A stretch of DNA of 64,000 nt, from contig CAVZTR010000001.1 in assembly GCA_963778225.1 (NCBI GenBank), forward strand, positions 178,943 to 242,942. Direction: 5' to 3'. Below, piece by piece: positions 60,182 to 64,000 of this stretch. This DNA is from JAGVSR01 sp963778225 (GTDB lineage Bacteria > Pseudomonadota > Alphaproteobacteria > Rhizobiales > Hyphomicrobiaceae). How positions within the stretch are numbered: position 1 is the first letter of the stretch; each line of letters begins with the position of its first letter. A program made the translations under genes and the position numbers. Below the pieces are notes generated by a model that was given only the letters and a program-made list of their open reading frames with translations, was not told where the DNA came from and did not search any database.

Positions 60182-61843
60182 CTATTTGGACGTGCGGAGG
60201 CTCTGAATGTAATCGATGAGGCTGTCCATGTCGGCATCTGGGACGACCAGAACCTGCGCCGTTCCATGTGCCCTTATGGTGACCTTTTGCACCATTGGAT
60301 TATTCCCCAAGTCCAGGTCAACGAACCGAGGCGCTACAGGGTTAGGCGACCGATCCGCATCCTTGGAGATGGCGTGGCACTCGGCACAGTTGTTCCGCGC
60401 GTAGGTCAGACCTTCTCGCGTGTCGGGATGGCTTACGTTCTTGGCAAAGCCCCCCTTCCAAGCGCCAGATGGTCGGTATTGGCAAACAACAACGCCACTC
60501 CGATCGCAACGAGCGATCCCGCATCCAACTTCAGTAGTGCTTGCCCAGACGACTTGGGCGAAATGGCCCGTCTCATGCGAAGAGACCTCTGGGTTATTAT
60601 AATCGTACCATTCGACCTCGTCGTACCAGTCACGCACAGCGCTCCTCCCGGACGTCGCCCACGCTATGCTTTCGCCGGTGTTATCGGGAAGGTTTTCATC
60701 TGTTCGGGGCGCACCACCATGACTAATGGCGCAGCCTCTGCCCTGCAGGGAGAGCGCCCAAGCATTGGCCGTACGTGCCAACTCCGTCGACCAGCGCAAT
60801 GACTGAGCCCCATGACGGGCGCGAAGCTCGTTGTGGGCATTGAGGATCTCGTTGGCAAATTCTTGAGTATCAATTTCGGCGGCAGGCCCAGCAGGTGGCG
60901 CAGGCTCGGGCGCGTCGGGTTGCGGCTCCGGAGACGGAGCTGGTTCAGGCGCCGGTGACGGCGGCGCAGGTTCGGGCGCATCCGGTTGCGGCGCCGGTTG
61001 CGGCTCCGGAGCCGGAGCTGGTTCAGGCGCCGGTGACGGCGGCGCAGGTTCGGGCGCATCCGGTTGCGGCGCCGGTTGCGGCTCCGGAGCCGGAGCTGGT
61101 TCAGGCACCGGTGACGGCGGCGCAGGTTCGGGCGCATCCGGTTGCGGCGCCGGTTGCGGCTCCGGAGACGGAGCTGGTTCAGGCGCCGGTGACGGCGGCG
61201 CAGGTTCGGGCGCTTCCGGTTGCGGCGCCGGTTGCGGCTCCGGGAGACGGAGCTGGTTCGGCGCTTCCGGTTGCGGCGCCGGTTGCGGCTCCGGAGACGG
61301 AGCTGGTTCAGGCGCCGGTGACGGCGGCGCCGGTTTTGGGTCCGGAGACGGAGCTGGTTTAGGTGCCGGTAGAGCAGGCACTGGCGACGCTGGGACAGGC
61401 GAAGGTTTGGGCGGCGGGGTTGGAGTGGGTGCCGGTGAGGGTTGTGGCACAGGCTGCAGTTGTGGCGGCGCGGCGGTCTGCGGTCGGGTAGGAGCTGCTG
61501 CCACACTCACGATCGGATACAGTGATCGACGTGGGGAGTTAGTGTCTGAATAAAATATCTGCTTCTTTTTCAGGTCAATCTTCAGTTTTACTCCACGGGA
61601 TGAGTTCAATAGATAAACAGACCACTTATCGCGACCGATCTCGATGAAATTGAAGGTCTTGCCGTCGTCTCGCCTTTCGAGCCAACGCTGCGGACCAGTC
61701 TTTGTAAAACGTCCAGCCGCCACTTGCACACTGGTGACAGTTCGACCGTTCACTACTGTTTTAGCCGTGGCCGTTGCTATGTCTGCCAGACTAACGATGA
61801 GTCCCAATAACCCGGCGAAAAGGCGGAGACTATGCTTTCCCAA
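60182..61843 (-). CDS. Exported CAP-domain / cytochrome c fusion with Pro-rich repeats
   Basis: This 553-residue protein has a signal peptide (MGKHSLRLFAGLLGLIVSLA), an N-terminal domain of unknown fold (about residues 28-115), a long Pro-rich repeat linker (about 118-321), a CAP/SCP (PR-1-like) domain (about 328-467; HNELRARHG, NTGESIAW, SHETGHFAQVVW with HFxQVVW, GVVVCQYRPSG) and a C-terminal class I cytochrome c domain (ARNNCAECHAISKDADRSP, then LIDYIQSLR). The haem motif is CAECH at about 486-490. Covalent haem and periplasmic location are implied. Function of the whole is unknown; such fusions are uncommon. Confidence 0.88.
   Translation of the reverse strand: MGKHSLRLFAGLLGLIVSLADIATATAKTVVNGRTVTSVQVAAGRFTKTGPQRWLERRDDGKTFNFIEIGRDKWSVYLLNSSRGVKLKIDLKKKQIFYSDTNSPRRSLYPIVSVAAAPTRPQTAAPPQLQPVPQPSPAPTPTPPPKPSPVPASPVPALPAPKPAPSPDPKPAPPSPAPEPAPSPEPQPAPQPEAPNQLRLPEPQPAPQPEAPEPAPPSPAPEPAPSPEPQPAPQPDAPEPAPPSPVPEPAPAPEPQPAPQPDAPEPAPPSPAPEPAPAPEPQPAPQPDAPEPAPPSPAPEPAPSPEPQPDAPEPAPPAGPAAEIDTQEFANEILNAHNELRARHGAQSLRWSTELARTANAWALSLQGRGCAISHGGAPRTDENLPDNTGESIAWATSGRSAVRDWYDEVEWYDYNNPEVSSHETGHFAQVVWASTTEVGCGIARCDRSGVVVCQYRPSGAWKGGFAKNVSHPDTREGLTYARNNCAECHAISKDADRSPNPVAPRFVDLDLGNNPMVQKVTIRAHGTAQVLVVPDADMDSLIDYIQSLRTSK
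60895..61340. repeat. 78-base tandem repeats coding the Pro-rich linker
   Basis: Approximate 78-base units (26 codons) recur about five times on the minus strand, encoding variants of PEPAPPSPAPEPAP plus SPEPQPAPQPDA. Units differ by single substitutions (S/A, D/E, A/V). One unit carries compensating indels near 61241-61261; the last unit is shorter. Confidence 0.9.
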
Positions 61844-62036
61844 TGCAATTTCTCCAAAAAGATCCCGGTCTTGTCACGCAGACTAGCAGTCCTACTACTA
61901 TGGAACTGTGCCTTATCGTCAATGTGGGTTAAGCTGGCTTTTCCAATTGGCCTACCACTTGCCCCTTGAATGGCAGCAATCGGCCCAAATCTGCCGATCG
62001 GAATTGGGCAGAGCGCGGCAGCTCTGCCCAGGTAGT

Positions 62037-62125
62037 TCAGACGTCGATTTGCTCCGCATCTCTATGGCATCATCAATCTCAACGCCTAGGTAGCGAACTG
62101 TGCTCTCGATGTCCGCGCCGGCAGC
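62037..62125 (-). pseudogene. Tyrosine recombinase C-terminal fragment
   Basis: Minus-strand sequence reads GADIESTVRYLGVEIDDAIE, typical of the end of an integrase (ESTVRYLGVE...DDAL). Shifting the frame by one base after that gives AEQIDV and a stop at 62037, the usual terminus. Nothing of the upstream catalytic domain is present in line. Confidence 0.75.
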
Positions 62126-62735
62126 ATTGCAAAGGGTTACGACTTCAACACCCGCGCACCGTCGCTCGAACTCGTGATGCGCGGCATCGCCCGAACGCAT
62201 GCCCGCGAGCACGCCAGGCCGCGCCTCTCCGCGGCCGCGACATCACCGATCTCTTGGCCAGCCTCACCGGCGATCCGCTCGTCTGGCGCGATGGGGCATT
62301 GGTTGCCTTGGGATACATCTTTGCAGGTTGAAACGGTCGCGATCCCCCGTGCCGCCGTACAGACTGCCGTCGCCGCCATCGATCGCTGGCTGAAGCTCGC
62401 CGGCATCCAGCCTGGTGAGCCCCTTCTGCGTCGCGTGAGGAATAGCGGAGAGATCGGGAGCGAGGTCTGCACCATGGCTCCAGGCGCGCATTCGGGACCA
62501 CCTTCTAACGCGCGATCCGCACCTGTCCGAAAAAGACGCCGCAAAGGATGCCGGGCAGTTCAGTGGCCATTCGCTCCGCGTCGGGTTCGCCACGACGGCA
62601 GCCGAAGCCGGCGTCACGGCCGACGAAATCGCGCTCGCGACGCGCCACGCGAGCTTAGAAATGCCGCGCCGCTACGCCAAGTGCGCCGATGCGTTGCGCC
62701 AGTCGCCGTTCGACAGGGATGGTATGAACGTATAA
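62117..62735 (+). pseudogene. Tyrosine recombinase pseudogene with several frameshifts
   Basis: Pieces in different plus-strand frames assemble to an integrase: AKGYDFNTRAPSLELVMRGI, RDITDLLASLTGDPLVWRDG followed by ALVALGYIFAG, PLLRRVRNSGEIGSEV, and the C-terminal FSGHSLRVGFATTAAEAGV, ending RRYAKCADALRQSPFD and a stop at 62733-62735. HSLR is the H-x-x-R box of tyrosine recombinases. Frame breaks near 62240, 62330 and 62510 kill it. Confidence 0.8.
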
Positions 62736-62766
62736 GGGCGATCGCCGATCCTTCAGTGCGCGTTGG

Positions 62767-63108
62767 CTACCGACGATCAGGCGATCCAGTCTGCAAGTCA
62801 GTCGATTGCCACTTCGATTGACTGTTCTGCCTGCCGGCAAAAAAGCTGCGAGCCAAAATGGCGGCACCTGTCGCCGCTCCCGCAGCAACGATAAGTTCGA
62901 TTGCAGCGCACGAAAGGTAACCAATCATACCTGGAAAATTGCCCTGCTGGATCTCGTCGAGAGTTTGTCCAGATGAGACAAAGGCAAGTGCTGTAGTGAC
63001 GATCGCCACCAAGCATCCGGCACAAAAGCCAAGAGGATGGTTCTTGAACGCGAACGGCACGATAAACGCGAAAGCGGTCGCGACAAGCACCCACACCTCA
63101 TAGCTCAA
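62767..63108 (-). CDS. Putative small membrane protein
   Basis: A 113-residue frame from TTG at 63108 with three to four hydrophobic segments (VLVATAFAFIVPFAFK, GCLVAIVTTALAFVSS, YLSCAAIELIVAAGAATGAA) and a basic tail. GGGGAG lies about eleven bases upstream. No family recognised. It sits inside the decayed mobile region, so its status is uncertain. Confidence 0.4.
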   Translation of the reverse strand: MSYEVWVLVATAFAFIVPFAFKNHPLGFCAGCLVAIVTTALAFVSSGQTLDEIQQGNFPGMIGYLSCAAIELIVAAGAATGAAILARSFFAGRQNSQSKWQSTDLQTGSPDRR

Positions 63109-63436
63109 TCCAATTATTGCTCCCCTTCGAGATCGCCGAACGCCTCAAATGCACGGGCTGCGGCGAGCGCGAGGCACACGCCTAGCCCGACCCGTTAGTT
63201 GACTGGCACCCAAATCACGAATAGCTCAGCTTTTTTACAGAAATATCTAAGCGACAGCGGCCGCGCCGCTATGCAAAGCGCGCTGATGCACGGCGCCGCT
63301 CGCCTCGCAAAAGGATGATGAAGTAATCTGCCGAGCGAAGCGGCGCACCGGCCAGCCGATCGATTGTAGCGATTGAGACAATTCCGCTAAGTGATAACCT
63401 TGGGCTTTGCTAATAGCTGTTTTTTGTGGAGTTCCG
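63109..63436. other. Decayed intergenic region
   Basis: About 330 bases. On the plus strand near 63118-63190 one frame reads FEIAERLKCTGCGEREAHA before a stop, a CxxC zinc-knuckle-like fragment resembling the tail of a larger protein. The remainder shows no gene. Confidence 0.4.
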
Positions 63437-63801
63437 ATGATGGCAACACCGACCGCAGTGCGCCTTCCCCCTCTGGGTGGTGGCGCAGAGCCGATCACAG
63501 CCGACCTGCCCGGTTGGACAAGGGTATCGGGCGAGCCGACCATGAAAACATTCGTCTAGCACACTTCAGCAGATGGATCGATGATTTCGGGCTTCTGGGA
63601 GGCGACCCCCGGCACGTACAGGGCCGAATACAAGGGCTTCGAATTCGTGCACTTGCTGGCCGGTCACATCATCATCACACCCGATGGCGGTGAGCCGGTC
63701 GAGATGAAGACCGGCTGCGCTTTCGTCGTCGAGCCTGGGTCTCTGGTACGTGGGAAATAAAAGAGCCCGTGCGTAAGCACTTTACGGCGCGCATTGCGTG
63801 A
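63437..63801 (+). pseudogene. Cupin-domain protein (DUF861 type), nonsense and frameshift
   Basis: From ATG 63437 the frame reads GWTRVSGEPTMKTFV then TAG at 63557, then resumes HTSADGSMISGFWEATPGTY and FEFVHLLAGHIIITPDGG, a cupin_3 protein with its RxG.F.V..PG pattern. Near 63730-63745 the frame shifts; the expected ending GTWEIKEPVRKHFTARIA follows in another frame to a stop at 63799-63801. Thus at least two lesions. Confidence 0.85.
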
Positions 63802-64000
63802 CTTCGGCGGGGTGTCGCAGCTCTCCACCCGTTTACAGCGGCAGATCGTTCCAGATCGGCCGCTTCCACCCAAATCGGGCTTTCACCTTCTCGAACAAGT
63901 GGCAGGCGGCGCAGCGATGACCCATCTTGGTCCTTTGACTGTGCCGTCCGTGCGTCCGTTCGTGAGGGTTCGGCTGTCAAACAGGCGCATGAGTTCTGCT
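63802..64000. other. Right edge of window
   Basis: About 200 bases. A minus-strand frame reads HRCAACHLFEKVKARFGWKR, a possible zinc-knuckle fragment, without a supported start. No gene is called. Confidence 0.4.

Overview
The window looks like chromosomal DNA of a methylotrophic alphaproteobacterium of the Hyphomicrobiales, most likely Hyphomicrobium or a close relative. The evidence is high-GC coding sequence; a tetrahydromethanopterin (H4MPT) formaldehyde-oxidation cluster (fae, mch, mtdB, beta-RFAP synthase and ATP-grasp/CitG-like companions) beside a complete pqqABCDE operon; an alphaproteobacterial petABC (cytochrome bc1) operon; and a mitochondrial-type NDUFS4-family complex I subunit gene. 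The genus is an inference.

Layout. 0-2.5 kb: end of a MacA-type adaptor plus MacB-type ATPase and permease. 2.7-8.3 kb: H-NS-like protein, CCA-adding enzyme, DUF6111 protein, Nudix hydrolase, an exported lytic-transglycosylase-like protein, hemF. 8.5-12.4 kb: two tandem paralogous ABC exporters. 12.7-16.5 kb: three hairpin repeats, trmL, petABC with a strong terminator. 16.6-20.5 kb: mtnP, apt, a frameshifted zinc-ribbon gene, mtnA and a class II aldolase, an arrangement that fits a methylthioadenosine-to-DHAP shunt. 20.6-28 kb: small secreted proteins, an outer-membrane beta-barrel, rlmB, tRNA-Tyr, DoxX, a DUF2478 protein, an orphan amino-acid-binding protein, an L,D-transpeptidase and pcm. 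28.2-38 kb: the H4MPT block, then a pterin dehydratase and folK. 39-43.4 kb: a small cytochrome c and pqqABCDE with a structured leader. 43.5-52.8 kb: assimilatory sulfate reduction, with siroheme synthase, cysJ and cysI on the plus strand converging on cysH-cysD-cysN-tauE-cNMP on the minus strand.

From the tRNA-Pro at 56.36 kb to the right end the character changes. There is a less GC-biased polysaccharide pyruvyltransferase gene, a truncated plus an intact tRNA-Arg, a proline-rich CAP-domain/cytochrome c fusion protein, fragments of two tyrosine recombinases and a cupin pseudogene with a nonsense codon and a frameshift. This reads as a decayed integrative element around a few core genes.

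Together the core genes describe C1 metabolism: PQQ supplies a methanol dehydrogenase (not in this window), formaldehyde enters the H4MPT path through Fae, and MtdB and Mch carry the C1 unit towards formate. Respiration runs through bc1, and sulfur is taken from sulfate via an Fe-S APS reductase. Two otherwise healthy genes (cysI and the zinc-ribbon gene) are each broken by a single-base shift, so consensus errors in the assembly must be considered.
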